Shown: positions 51,639 to 60,179 of the stretch, piece after piece
How positions within the stretch are numbered: the first letter of the stretch is position 1
How the letters are laid out: each line of letters begins with the position of its first letter
DNA from: an uncultured Eubacteriales bacterium
GTDB lineage: Bacteria > Bacillota > Clostridia > Oscillospirales > Acutalibacteraceae
Direction: 5' to 3'
Assembly (NCBI GenBank): GCA_934647945.1
Contig: CAKUFK010000010.1
Span: forward strand, 1 to 64,000
DNA: 64,000 bases
Made by a program: the position numbers and the translations under genes
The notes under the pieces: model-generated
Databases searched by the model: none
What the model was told of the DNA's origin: nothing
What the model saw: only the letters and a program-made list of their open reading frames with translations

Positions 51639-52391
51639 TCACAAATCCGTATTCTTATAACCATCCGCCGGTTTCTCTCCCCAACCGTCCAGATCCGCCT
51701 TCTGCATGGCCTGGACGATGCGGGCCTCCAGCGGACCATATCGGCCGGACAGCTCCTGCAGCAGCGTTTTCATCTCTTCGCGCCGGGTATGTCCGTCCGC
51801 GGGACAACGGGATTTGACCACTGGAAGCCCTTTCCGGCGGACATAGGCCGCGATCTCCCCCTCCTCCAGGAAAACGAGGGGCCGGATCAGGGTCAGCCCC
51901 CGGCGGTCGAGCAGGGTTTTCGGTGAAAAGCAGCCGAGTGCCCCCCCGCCCAGCAGATTCATCAAGAAGGTCTGGGCCGCGTCATCCTGATGATGCCCGA
52001 GAGCCACCACGTTGCAGCCCACATCCTGAGCCGCCTGATGCAGCGCACCGCGGCGCAGCCTGGCACACAGGCTGCAGGGGTTCTTCTCCCGCCGGTCCTG
52101 AAATACGGTCTCATAGATGTGGGTACGGCGAAGGAGATAAGGAATGCCCATCGATGCGCAAAGATCCGCCACCGCGCTGTAATCCCCCTCCCCGCCCTCG
52201 AACCCAGGATCGAGGGTGACGGCGGTAATGGAAAAGGGGTGCGCAGAAAATTCATGGAAGGAGGCCAGCAGGGAGAGCAGCGCGATGCTGTCCTTTCCCC
52301 CCGAGACCCCGACGGCTACCCGGTCACCCGGCTTTATCATGCCGTAGCGGTATATTGCCGCCTGCAGCCGGGGCAGCAGCGTTTCCCCCAT
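51639..52391 (-). CDS. ttcA: TtcA-like tRNA 2-thiolation protein
   Basis: 250 aa. PP-loop RVAVGVSGGKDSIALLSLLA; Cys pair NPCSLCARLRRGAL and later Cys in VKSRCPADGHTRREE, matching the three-Cys [4Fe-4S] pattern of TtcA; LGHHQDDAAQTFLMNLL is also diagnostic. It thiolates a cytidine (position 32 in the enterobacterial enzyme) or a related base in tRNA. ATG 52391 with GGGAGGG 7 nt upstream. Monocistronic, own promoter, divergent from the restriction gene. Confidence 0.9.
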   Translation of the reverse strand: MGETLLPRLQAAIYRYGMIKPGDRVAVGVSGGKDSIALLSLLASFHEFSAHPFSITAVTLDPGFEGGEGDYSAVADLCASMGIPYLLRRTHIYETVFQDRREKNPCSLCARLRRGALHQAAQDVGCNVVALGHHQDDAAQTFLMNLLGGGALGCFSPKTLLDRRGLTLIRPLVFLEEGEIAAYVRRKGLPVVKSRCPADGHTRREEMKTLLQELSGRYGPLEARIVQAMQKADLDGWGEKPADGYKNTDL

Positions 52392-52446
52392 CCGTTATCC
52401 CTCCCGCGTCCGATGTCCCGCCGTGCTACCGATCCGACGTTTTTTT

Positions 52447-52475
52447 ATTATAGCAGAGTGCACCCCGCATGGCAA
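52447..52475 (-). promoter_or_regulatory. ttcA promoter
   Basis: Minus-strand TTGCCA (52475-52470), 17-bp spacer, TATAAT (52452-52447). Confidence 0.75.
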
Positions 52476-52503
52476 TGGCGGCCCTCCAAACCCCGGGAAA
52501 GGC

Positions 52504-52532
52504 TTGACCGGATACCTTTTTTGCCCTATACT
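52504..52532 (+). promoter_or_regulatory. Promoter of the restriction endonuclease gene
   Basis: TTGACC (52504-52509), 17-bp spacer, TATACT (52527-52532), 55 bp before the ATG. Confidence 0.8.
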
Positions 52533-52587
52533 GGAAGGAGCGGGAAATACAGGGAAATATACCCAATTTGGACAAGGAGGGACCGTT

Positions 52588-53574
52588 ATGCCGAAGAACC
52601 CCTACACTCTCGGAACCGAGAATGCCTCGAAGCAGCTGCTGCGGGATCTGTACATTGATCTGCGCGCCAAGGCCAATTTCTGGTCAGCCCTTACGAAACA
52701 AACACCGCAGGCCCGCATGGGGTATATCGGCCAGCATCTGGTAAGCGTCGTCACCGGCTACCAAGGCGCACGCACCGGTGCCCGAGGCCGAGACCTGATC
52801 CTCCCCGAAAATGCCCATGGGGAGATCAAAACATGCTACCGTGTGGATCAGCTCGGTTCCTGCAAGGACTGCCATGCCGCCGTCTCCAGCATCGAGGCCG
52901 CATGCTCTATCTGTGGCTCAGAAAATATCGACCGGAAAAAGGATTCCAAATGGCTCATCAACATCCGCGACGATGCGGAATTTTCCCGGATTTTAGAGCC
53001 GGCCTATTACTATTTCGTCCTGTTCGAGCCGATTGAAAACCACTCCGATGTCCAGGTCTCCATCTGGCAGGCGGATCCGAAGACCAAGGGCTTTGCCTAT
53101 ATGCTGATGGATTACTACCTGAATATCCGTCCTGCTTCCGAGTCTCACGCGGCGCTGGACTTATGGCCGTATCACATCAAATTCTGCCTGACCCAGCCGA
53201 CGCTGATCTACCGCTCAACCATCACGGCGGCGGGTAAAATCAAAATTTCGGTTTTTCCCACGCGGGGCAACACACGGATAGACGAGCTCCCTTCCCTTGA
53301 TACATTTGCACAATCCACCACTCTCAAACGGGATTTGCTGGTCTCCCTGGTCCAGGAGCTCACTCCAGAGGTGCGCACTTCCAGAAAAAACAAGCGCGAC
53401 CTCCTCGCCTGCATGGAGGAATACCGGATCAAAAACCGCCTTGACAACACCGCCCTCTGCGACTTTCTGGTGTCCAGAATCTATCTTCCCCGGCTGCGTT
53501 CCCACCTCAGCCGGATCCCTCCCCATCTCCTCAGCGCCTTTCCGGAGCTGAAAGAAAACAGTCCGGCCGCTTAA
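52588..53574 (+). CDS. Putative type II restriction endonuclease (possibly MamI-like)
   Basis: 328 aa. A PD-(D/E)xK-like site is visible: RGRDLILPENAHGEIKT gives Asp, then Glu-x-Lys. Right after it is a zinc-ribbon-like segment with CKDCHAA and CSICGSE. The rest (YYYFVLFEPIENHSDVQ, FAYMLMDYYLNIRP) is soluble alpha/beta. Convergent neighbour of a beta-class DNA methyltransferase, which is the main reason for the call; the layout recalls the RE_MamI family, but I cannot confirm this. ATG 52588 with AAGGAGG 7 nt upstream; strong own promoter. No controller-protein gene is present. Confidence 0.72.
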   Translation: MPKNPYTLGTENASKQLLRDLYIDLRAKANFWSALTKQTPQARMGYIGQHLVSVVTGYQGARTGARGRDLILPENAHGEIKTCYRVDQLGSCKDCHAAVSSIEAACSICGSENIDRKKDSKWLINIRDDAEFSRILEPAYYYFVLFEPIENHSDVQVSIWQADPKTKGFAYMLMDYYLNIRPASESHAALDLWPYHIKFCLTQPTLIYRSTITAAGKIKISVFPTRGNTRIDELPSLDTFAQSTTLKRDLLVSLVQELTPEVRTSRKNKRDLLACMEEYRIKNRLDNTALCDFLVSRIYLPRLRSHLSRIPPHLLSAFPELKENSPAA

Positions 53575-53587
53575 GCTGCCGAGTCAG

Positions 53588-53622
53588 ACGGGGCGGAGCC
53601 TACAGGCTCCGCCCCGTTCCTT
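53588..53622. terminator. Terminator between endonuclease and methyltransferase genes
   Basis: 13-bp stem (53588-53600 with 53605-53617), TACA loop, followed by TCCTTTA. It abuts the methyltransferase stop. Confidence 0.82.
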
Positions 53623-54548
53623 TATATGTTCTCCGGTTCCGTTTCCCCGGCCGGCCCTGCTGCCGAAGCCTTCCGGATCCGCTGCTGGGCCTTCCGGTGA
53701 TATTCCGGATCTACTTCAAAACCGACGAATGCCCGGCCGGACTGTTTGCACACCACCGCCGTGGACCCGCTGCCCATAAACGGATCGAGTACCAGATCAC
53801 CGGGCCGGCTGCTCGCAAGGACCAATCGCCGGATCAGCTCCAGCGGCTTCTGAGTCGGATGGATCCGGTCCTTTTCCCGATAAAAATTGATGTCGTTCCA
53901 CACATCCGTGTAGCCCATCTGCGGATTGAACGTGATGGCCAGGCGCTCATAAGGGTAGGTGAACTCCAGGATGGCCTGCAGTTTATCCCAATATTCCGGG
54001 GTGGGAAGCTGCTCACAGACGTTATCTCCCGTGTAGATACTCCACATCCCGCCGCCGTTTGATTTGACCCCCAGCCGTTCATTGATTTCCTTGGCCGTCA
54101 GCCCCCGCTCCTGCTGCCGCCGCCGAAGAAGCTGGCGGACAAAGGGTTTGGGATCCTTATAGAGAAAAAGGATGCTCTCCGTGACGTTGGGAAACATTTT
54201 GTATTTCCTGGTCGCCCGCCCGGACACCGCCTGGATCCCCTTGTCCACCACAATCTGCTGGCGCAGCCGGATCCCCTCTTTTTCGAGATGGGGAAGCAGC
54301 AGGGACAGGATCCGGAAATACCCGAACAGATACATGCTGCCCCCCAGGCGCAAGACACGCGCAGCTTCCTGGAACCAGGTGATCGACCACGCGATATATT
54401 CCTCCTCGGTGCGCCACTGATAATCCCACTTTTCCCCCACCACTTTGAAATAGGGCGGATCGGCGACGACCAAGTCCACCGTTTCGCCGGGGATCCGGGC
54501 CGCCATGCCGGGGATACAGTCCTCCGGATAGATGTGGTTGCGCCTCAA
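53622..54548 (-). CDS. Type II DNA methyltransferase (N4-C or N6-A, beta class)
   Basis: 308 aa. Motif order is catalytic first, AdoMet site last: VDLVVADPPYFKV (motif IV, DPPY) near residue 30; a target-recognition region in the middle; HPTQKPLELIRRLV (motif X) and DLVLDPFMGSGSTAVVCKQSGR (motif I), then GFEVDPEYHRKA. DPPY suggests N6-adenine but N4-cytosine is possible. It protects host DNA from the convergent endonuclease. Start TTG 54548 with AAGGAAG upstream, overlapping the preceding GNAT stop (TTGA), so its translation is coupled to that gene. Confidence 0.93.
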   Translation of the reverse strand: MRRNHIYPEDCIPGMAARIPGETVDLVVADPPYFKVVGEKWDYQWRTEEEYIAWSITWFQEAARVLRLGGSMYLFGYFRILSLLLPHLEKEGIRLRQQIVVDKGIQAVSGRATRKYKMFPNVTESILFLYKDPKPFVRQLLRRRQQERGLTAKEINERLGVKSNGGGMWSIYTGDNVCEQLPTPEYWDKLQAILEFTYPYERLAITFNPQMGYTDVWNDINFYREKDRIHPTQKPLELIRRLVLASSRPGDLVLDPFMGSGSTAVVCKQSGRAFVGFEVDPEYHRKAQQRIRKASAAGPAGETEPENI

Positions 54549-55045
54549 CCTGCTTCTTCCTTTCCCGGGCGGATGCCATTGTCCGGCTCCGACCCTTCAA
54601 ACTCCAGCACCATCACGTGTTCGCCGTGGACATCCCGCTCTCCATTCGGCCGGAACCCAAAACGTTCGTACAGCCGGATAGCCGTCCGGTTTTCCGGATA
54701 CACACTCAGGTACAGCGTGCCGCAGGCGTAGGCCTTCCGGATCCGACGGATGAGCCGGGGCAAAAACGCGGTGGCGAGACCCTGGCCCTGATACCGTGCA
54801 TCGATGAGCAGACGGTCCAGCCACACCCGGCCCCGAGGCGGTTCATCCTCCCAAAGGCCATACATCGCAAATCCCACGGCTGTCTCTTCCAGGCACAGGA
54901 GCACCGGGCGCCAACAGGGGACCTCAGCCGCCTCCATAAGGCATTCATGCACCGTTTCGATAAAGCCTTCCTGTCCTAAAGCGACATGCAGGCCACAGGC
55001 TTTCTGCCGGTTCTGCGGCGTGACCGGTTCGATCCGATACCGCAC
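54545..55045 (-). CDS. GNAT-family N-acetyltransferase
   Basis: 166 aa. Acetyl-CoA loop ARYQGQGLATAFLPRLI after VWLDRLLID, then YLSVYPENRTAIRLYERFGFRPNGE, the classic GNAT core of the spermidine/PaiA-like group. It starts GTG 55045 with GAAGGG 6 nt upstream. It is transcribed with, and translationally coupled to, the methyltransferase. Substrate unknown. Confidence 0.88.
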   Translation of the reverse strand: MRYRIEPVTPQNRQKACGLHVALGQEGFIETVHECLMEAAEVPCWRPVLLCLEETAVGFAMYGLWEDEPPRGRVWLDRLLIDARYQGQGLATAFLPRLIRRIRKAYACGTLYLSVYPENRTAIRLYERFGFRPNGERDVHGEHVMVLEFEGSEPDNGIRPGKEEAG

Positions 55046-55113
55046 GGTTATCCCTTCTCTTTCGTCCTGTTCCAGGACTGCGGGGCCCCCTGATGCGGGC
55101 GCCCAATGTTTCT

Positions 55114-55142
55114 ATTTTAGCACGCTTTTGCCGGAATGGCAA
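55114..55142 (-). promoter_or_regulatory. Promoter of the GNAT-methyltransferase unit
   Basis: Minus-strand TTGCCA (55142-55137), 17-bp spacer, TAAAAT (55119-55114). Confidence 0.7.
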
Positions 55143-55192
55143 ACCTCTTTTGTGAATATTCCGCGACAGTTAGCAGGCATATACCACCAAAA

Positions 55193-56173
55193 TCACAGAT
55201 GAAGCCCGGCCCGCAGTGCGATCGTCAGCCGCTCCGCCACGATCCGGTGCCCCTCCCGGCCCGGATGAAGCGGATCGGGCGGAATCCAGCCCGTCGAATC
55301 GATGAAGAGGACATCCCGGTGGTGCTGCCGGTTGTAGGCTTCCACCAGGGCCCTCAGCGCCTCTGGATGGGCGCCGCAAAAAGCGCTGAGGGCGACGACC
55401 TGGGCGTTCGGGCAGCGAGCGAATACCTGGTCGAGGAGACGGCGGTATTCCGCCGCGTAGTCTTCCGCCGAAGCTCCTCCGTCGTTCGCCCCGTGGTTGA
55501 TGAGGACAATCGCCGGCTCGGGCGTGACGGCCGGCATCCCCTCGAAGCAGAAGGGATACGCGGCGGCGGCATTGGGAACCCCGCCGCAGCCGCCGTGCGT
55601 GACACCGACCGCGCCATACCCCATCATGATCGGTCTCATATCCAGCGCCTCCGCCGTCAGCCAGGCGTATCCGGCCGTTACATCGTCCTGGCTGGGCCGG
55701 TTCATCTGGTCGTTGTCGGGATAGGGACGGCAGCCGTCATCGATGAGAACCCCTTCGGTAATGGAATCCCCGACGAATTCGATCACCGGGCGGGTATCCT
55801 TTTCGAGAACGGCCTCCCGCCGTGCCTCGAGCCCCAGGAATGCGATCCGCCCCACCAGCGGAGCCCGCCACCGCGCTTGCTGCTCCACCGCCCCTTTGTA
55901 TATCACACGCACCGTATGGGGGCCCTCCCCCTGCGCCATGACCCGCAGATACGGAGCCAGGGGGGCTTCCGCCCGGGCGCCGCCGTCCACCGAGATCCAA
56001 ACGTGGGGGACCGGATGCGCCGTCCCCTCCATATCGAACCGCAGGGTCGCCAGTTCCCCATAGAAAGCCGCCTCCAGGTAAGCGCCGGCCGCCGTCGCCA
56101 CCGCGCGGTTCCCATCCAGGACACCCCATCTGCCTGTCAGGCGGACCGCCGGGGAATCAAAGCCAATCCACAT
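55193..56173 (-). CDS. SGNH/GDSL-family esterase (CE2/CE3-like)
   Basis: 326 aa. N-terminal ~125-residue beta-rich domain (WIGFDSPAVRLTGRWGV; HTVRVIYKG), then an SGNH hydrolase: block I EFVGDSITEG (Ser), block II Gly in MGYGAVGV, block III LINHGAND (Asn), block V DPLHPGREGH (Asp, His). The two-domain layout resembles CE2 acetyl esterases that deacetylate plant polysaccharides. There is no signal peptide, so it acts inside the cell, perhaps on imported oligosaccharides. ATG 56173 chosen for AGGAGAGG; an overlapping out-of-frame ATG lies just before it. Confidence 0.88.
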   Translation of the reverse strand: MWIGFDSPAVRLTGRWGVLDGNRAVATAAGAYLEAAFYGELATLRFDMEGTAHPVPHVWISVDGGARAEAPLAPYLRVMAQGEGPHTVRVIYKGAVEQQARWRAPLVGRIAFLGLEARREAVLEKDTRPVIEFVGDSITEGVLIDDGCRPYPDNDQMNRPSQDDVTAGYAWLTAEALDMRPIMMGYGAVGVTHGGCGGVPNAAAAYPFCFEGMPAVTPEPAIVLINHGANDGGASAEDYAAEYRRLLDQVFARCPNAQVVALSAFCGAHPEALRALVEAYNRQHHRDVLFIDSTGWIPPDPLHPGREGHRIVAERLTIALRAGLHL

Positions 56174-56363
56174 CCATATCCTCTCCTATGTATAGGTTTA
56201 ACCGGGCGCCGGTCCTTCCCGCGGCTTGCCTGCCGCCCGGTTCGGGCAAGCCCAACCGCATCATACCGCATTCCGGACGGTTTTTCAAGCCGCCCGGCAT
56301 ACAGCCGAAAGGGATTGTACAGGCACTTTCCCCGGCCAGCCGCATACACTGGTAGGGAGGTGG

Positions 56364-56843
56364 TCATGGACGGCAGCGGACGATGTTCAGCACCACGCCG
56401 GCATCGGATAGATCCACCACCCCGTAAGTCCCTCCGGCCCGCAGGGATCCGGGATTGAGGATATGCAGGCCGTCTTCGTAATCGGTCAGGGGCCGGTGCG
56501 TGTGTCCGTAAAGGAGAATATCCGCGCCCCGTTCCCTGGCTGCGTATACCACCCGGAGCGGATCGGTCTTGACCCCGTAAAGGTGTCCATGGGTGAGAAA
56601 AAACCGCTTGCCGCCAAAGCATTCCTCCCGGGCATAGGGCAGACCCGCCGCATCCGGGGCAAAGTCGCCGTTTCCCCTCACCGGATAAAAGGCAAGGCGA
56701 GGGAATGCGGCGGCCGCGGCCGCAAGGTCGGCGGCGCCGTCCCCCAGGTACAGCACCGCGGCTGCCTCGGGCTGAGCGGCCACAGCGCGGTACACCGATC
56801 CGGCATCCCCGTGGCTGTCCGACAAAACCAATAATCGAAGCAC
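56364..56843 (-). CDS. YfcE/MJ0936-type metallophosphoesterase
   Basis: 159 aa. Calcineurin-like metal motifs: VLSDSHGD (DxH), YLGDGAADL (GD), VRGNGDFA (GN), LTHGHLYGV (H), LLYGHTHRP (GHTH). Such proteins hydrolyse phosphodiesters in vitro; the physiological substrate is unclear. Start GTG 56843 with AAAGGAGG 8 nt upstream; the open frame extends 14 codons further without a ribosome site. Divergent from the small-protein cluster. Confidence 0.92.
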   Translation of the reverse strand: MLRLLVLSDSHGDAGSVYRAVAAQPEAAAVLYLGDGAADLAAAAAAFPRLAFYPVRGNGDFAPDAAGLPYAREECFGGKRFFLTHGHLYGVKTDPLRVVYAARERGADILLYGHTHRPLTDYEDGLHILNPGSLRAGGTYGVVDLSDAGVVLNIVRCRP

Positions 56844-56943
56844 CTGCTTTGCCTCCTTTGCGGAGGTTCCCCTCCGGTGTTTCACATAAATGCCTCCAGC
56901 CCGTCATATGATGAAAACAGGCCGAGTGGAAAGGATGATCTGC

Positions 56944-57195
56944 ATGAGTCAAGTCACACCTGATCAATTGAAAGCCCTGCTCGCATACGCCAGCAAACGG
57001 CTGGGGACCACTCCCGAGCAGCTCGAAAAAACCGTTACCGAAGGAAATCTGTCTGCCCTGGCGGGCCGGCTCGACCCCGAAAACGCCGCCAAGCTGAACG
57101 CCATGACGGCCGACCGAAGCAAGGCCGAACAGCTTCTGCAGTCCCCCCAGGCGCAGCAAGCGATTGCCAAGCTCCTGGGAAACACGAAACCATAA
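56944..57195 (+). CDS. Small helical protein of unknown function (cluster gene 1)
   Basis: 83 aa, not recognised. Mostly helix-forming: SQVTPDQLKALLAYASKRLG, EQLEKTVTEGNLSALAGRLD, and SPQAQQAIAKLLGNTKP. No signal peptide, membrane span or Cys. ATG 56944 with AAAGGA 8 nt upstream. It opens a three-gene cluster of small proteins with gaps of 61 and 33 bp. Confidence 0.75.
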   Translation: MSQVTPDQLKALLAYASKRLGTTPEQLEKTVTEGNLSALAGRLDPENAAKLNAMTADRSKAEQLLQSPQAQQAIAKLLGNTKP

Positions 57196-57256
57196 CACAC
57201 GACCGCCAGGTTCTATAAGAGACCAAACCGGGGAAACGGGAAGGGGAGAATTCCGA

Positions 57257-57649
57257 ATGGACGACCTGAACAAAAAAATCAGCGATTTGCTCGGTTCCCC
57301 GGATGGTATGGCACGGATCCAGAGCATGATGGAGGCGCTGGGCATCGGCGGGGATGGCGGCGAATCCGCGCCGGTGTCCGACAGTCCCATTCCGGCGCCC
57401 GCTCCCGAGACGGCATCCCCGCCGCCTGCGGCGCCGGCGGCATCCGGCGGCGGGATGCCGGACTTGTCGGCGCTGCTCAAGCTTGCGCCCCTGATGGGAA
57501 ACCTGAACAAAGACGATGAGAACACCGCCCTGCTCAAGGCCTTGCGGCCTTATCTGCATGGAGATCGGGAAAAACGGCTGGACGATGCAATCCAGATCCT
57601 GCGGATCATGAAGGTTCTGCCCCTTATTCAGGAGAAAGGGCTCTTTTAA
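57257..57649 (+). CDS. Small Pro/Ala-linker protein of unknown function (cluster gene 2)
   Basis: 130 aa. N-terminal helix DLNKKISDLLGSPDGMARIQ and a central Pro/Ala/Gly linker. C-terminal helical part PDLSALLKLAPLMGNLNKDD and RPYLHGDREKRLDDAIQILR, ending LIQEKGLF. The N- and C-terminal parts recall the preceding protein ('GNLNKDDENTALLKAL'), hinting at distant relation or interaction. No enzyme motif. ATG 57257 with GGGGAG 8 nt upstream. Confidence 0.78.
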   Translation: MDDLNKKISDLLGSPDGMARIQSMMEALGIGGDGGESAPVSDSPIPAPAPETASPPPAAPAASGGGMPDLSALLKLAPLMGNLNKDDENTALLKALRPYLHGDREKRLDDAIQILRIMKVLPLIQEKGLF

Positions 57650-57682
57650 GTTGGACTGACCAGACGGAGAGGAGGAGACGGC

Positions 57683-58081
57683 ATGGAAACAGACATCATG
57701 AGAATGCAGCGGGAGGCCGAGCAGCGGGTACGGGAACTCCGCGAGCAGGAACGCCGGGCAGCACATACGGGAGAGCCCCGCGGCCGCACGGCGGAGGGGC
57801 TGGCCGAAAACCGGACGGAATGGATGCATGCGTCGGGATTCCAGCCGCTCTCGGAATACAAGGCCCGCCATATGCCACGGCAGCAGGCGGCGGAGCGGCC
57901 AAAGCCGGAGCCCATCCAGGAAATCGCCAAATGCCCCCCGGAAAAGCGGGGTGACGGTGGTTTGCTGTCGGCCTTCGGAAGTGATCCGGAGCAGCTCTTT
58001 CTGCTCCTCCTGGCCTTTTTACTCGTAAAAAACGGTGCAAGAGTGGAGCTTATCATAGCGCTGCTGTATCTAGCCATGTAA
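57683..58081 (+). CDS. Small protein with C-terminal hydrophobic tail (cluster gene 3)
   Basis: 132 aa. Charged coiled-coil start (MRMQREAEQRVRELREQERR), Arg/Pro-rich middle, and a hydrophobic C-terminus from residue ~103 (EQLFLLLLAFLLVKNGARVE, then LIIALLYLAM). A tail-anchored membrane topology with the bulk in the cytoplasm is likely. Function unknown. ATG 57683 with GGAGGAG upstream. Together with the two preceding genes it looks like a small complex attached to the membrane; this is inference. Confidence 0.8.
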   Translation: METDIMRMQREAEQRVRELREQERRAAHTGEPRGRTAEGLAENRTEWMHASGFQPLSEYKARHMPRQQAAERPKPEPIQEIAKCPPEKRGDGGLLSAFGSDPEQLFLLLLAFLLVKNGARVELIIALLYLAM

Positions 58082-58117
58082 ATCCGGCGGCCTTTTGGCC
58101 CCCGCCGGACGATCACA

Positions 58118-58148
58118 CGCATCCGGATCCCTTCCGGGTGCGCTTTTT
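58118..58148 (+). terminator. Terminator of the small-protein cluster
   Basis: 9-bp stem (58118-58126 with 58134-58142, one G-U), then TTTTT. A second GC-rich hairpin lies just before it (58084-58109). Confidence 0.8.
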
Positions 58149-58282
58149 CATGTGTCCCCGCTCGTTTTTAGCGGCCCGGGGACCTCCGCCTCGCCATACA
58201 GGCGCGGAAAAAGACGGATATGGGCGGTGTTCCCCATGGTATGGAAAAGGGCGGATCGCCCTCGGCCGTCTTTCCGTCTTCT

Positions 58283-59614
58283 CTACATATACCGATACGT
58301 TTTCCTCTTCGCCACAAGAAAGGCCAGCGAAATCATACAGGCAAACGCCTCGGCGGCCGTTATGGCCCACCAGATCCCGTCCAGGCCGAAAAGCAGGGGC
58401 AGGATCAAAACCGAAAGCATCTGGAACACCAGCGTCCTCAGAAAAGAGATGGCTGCCGATACGAGGCCGTTATTCAGGGCCGTGAAGAAGGCGGAGGCAA
58501 AAATGTTGAATCCCGCCAGAACGAAGGAAAAGGCAAATATGGAAAAGGCATGCCGCGTCATCTCCAGCAGCTCTGCGTCATACCCAACGAAAACGGCCGC
58601 CAACGGCAGGGCCAGTATTTGTGCGACGAGCATCATCAAGACGCCGGCGATTCCCATGAGCAACAGGCTTTTGCGGAGCAGGCTTTTCAGTTCCCCGGTG
58701 TTTTCCGCGCCGTAGTGATATCCCACAACGGGAGCCATCCCAATCGTATATCCAATGAAAATCGCAATAAAAATAAACTGGATATACATCAGGACCCCAT
58801 ATGCCGCCACGCCGTTTTCACCCGCGAATTTGAGCAGCCTGACATTATACAGCATGCTGACAAGCGACCCCGATATGTTCGTCATCAGCTCAGACGAGCC
58901 GTTGGCACAAGCCTTCAGCAATACCCTGCCTTCCGGCCGGGCCTTTGTGAGGCGCAGAAGGCTGCTGTTGGGCCGCAGGAAATAGAGGAGCGGCAGGACC
59001 CCACCAATGCACTGGCTGATTCCGGTGGCGAGCGCGGCGCCGCCGACCCCCCATCGAAATCCCGCCACAAACAAGGCGTCGAGCGCCATATTGGTGACAC
59101 CCGCGGCGACGGTGGCCGCCAGGCCGAGCTTGGGTTTTTCCGCCGCCGCCAGAAAGGTCTGAAAGACATTCTGCAGCATGAACGCCGTATTGAACAGCAG
59201 CACCACCCGGCCGTAAACCACGCAGTCCTCGATCATGGCGTCGGTCGCTCCGAGCAGATAGGATATCGGCCGTATGAACAGCACGCCGATAACCGACAAG
59301 ACGATCCCGGCGGCCAGGGTCAGCTGGATCATCATGGAAAAATACCGGTTGGCCTTCTCCCGATCCCCTTCGCCGATGGTTTTCGCCACCAGTGCGCTGC
59401 CGCCGGTCCCGATCATAAAACCGAACCCGCCGAGAATCATAATGAACGGCATCACCAGATTAATGGCGGCAAAGGGCACCTTACCGACGAAGTTGGACAC
59501 GAACAGCCCATCCACCACCCCATATATCGAGGTGAATACCATCATCACGATCGGAGGGAGGCTGAATCGCCATATTTTTTTGTACGTAAAATGGTCTGAT
59601 AACTGGATTCTCAT
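58283..59614 (-). CDS. MATE-family multidrug exporter (MepA-like)
   Basis: 443 aa, 12 spans. Opens RIQLSDHFTYKKIWRFSLPPIVMMVFTSIYG in two parts; MepA-like phrases VDGLFVSNFVGKVPFAAINL, GTGGSALVAKTIGEGDREKANRYF and GYTIGMAPVVGYHYGAENTGELK. It pumps cationic drugs or dyes. ATG 59614 with GAAGGG 7 nt upstream. It follows a MarR-family regulator at 54 bp, the same order as mepR-mepA, so induction by its substrates is likely. Only distantly similar to the MATE at 26.6 kb. Confidence 0.92.
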   Translation of the reverse strand: MRIQLSDHFTYKKIWRFSLPPIVMMVFTSIYGVVDGLFVSNFVGKVPFAAINLVMPFIMILGGFGFMIGTGGSALVAKTIGEGDREKANRYFSMMIQLTLAAGIVLSVIGVLFIRPISYLLGATDAMIEDCVVYGRVVLLFNTAFMLQNVFQTFLAAAEKPKLGLAATVAAGVTNMALDALFVAGFRWGVGGAALATGISQCIGGVLPLLYFLRPNSSLLRLTKARPEGRVLLKACANGSSELMTNISGSLVSMLYNVRLLKFAGENGVAAYGVLMYIQFIFIAIFIGYTIGMAPVVGYHYGAENTGELKSLLRKSLLLMGIAGVLMMLVAQILALPLAAVFVGYDAELLEMTRHAFSIFAFSFVLAGFNIFASAFFTALNNGLVSAAISFLRTLVFQMLSVLILPLLFGLDGIWWAITAAEAFACMISLAFLVAKRKTYRYM

Positions 59615-59668
59615 CGTGTCACCCTTCCGGCGCCGGTCTCGGCGCATGGATACCCCTCTTCCGCATAC

Positions 59669-60118
59669 TCATGTGGCCAAATCGCGCATGTGTCTTTCGA
59701 GCGCGTCGGTATATTGGCGGAACAGCCCGATAAAGGCGTCCTGCTCGGCTTCGGTCAAATCCAGTAGGGACTTCCGCTCGGCCGCGATCACCTTATCCAC
59801 CGTCCGTTCCGCCAGTTCGGCGCCTCTCTCCGTCAGGCGGATCGGCTTGCTGCGGCGGTCATCCGTCCGGAGCCGTTCGATATACCCTTCCGCCTCTAGA
59901 TTCTTGAGAGCCGAATTGACCGTTTGCTTCGGCTGATATAGAAGATCGCCGATCTCGCTCTGCGTCAGAGCGGCGCTGTCCGCGCGAAGGGTATATAAAA
60001 TCCAAAAAGCACACTCCGGCAGCCCCAGGCGTTTGGCTACGCCGCGGTAGAGGTTGTCGTTTTCCTTGAGGATGTTGTTGTACTCGGACAGCCGTTTCCC
60101 TGTCTCCCGTTGCGGCAT
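59669..60118 (-). CDS. MarR-family repressor
   Basis: 149 aa winged helix: FWILYTLRADSAALTQSEIGDLL, KQTVNSALKNLEAEGYIERL (recognition helix), wing RTDDRRSKPIRLTERG, then a long dimerisation helix (ALERHMRDLAT end). ATG 60118 with GGAGG 7 nt upstream. Its promoter carries two copies of the same inverted repeat, so it very likely represses itself and the downstream MATE gene until a drug binds it. Confidence 0.94.
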   Translation of the reverse strand: MPQRETGKRLSEYNNILKENDNLYRGVAKRLGLPECAFWILYTLRADSAALTQSEIGDLLYQPKQTVNSALKNLEAEGYIERLRTDDRRSKPIRLTERGAELAERTVDKVIAAERKSLLDLTEAEQDAFIGLFRQYTDALERHMRDLAT

Positions 60119-60132
60119 CTCTCCACCTCCAA

Positions 60133-60179
60133 ACACAAAGTCCGATTTCGGACTTTGTGTAGTATAGTCCGATTTCGGA
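60133..60179. promoter_or_regulatory. Duplicated MarR operator
   Basis: TCCGATTTCGGA occurs at 60168-60179 (inside the promoter spacer) and at 60141-60152 (just past the -10). The second is extended to perfect 12-bp arms, 60133-60144 and 60149-60160. Centres are 27 bp apart. Confidence 0.88.
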
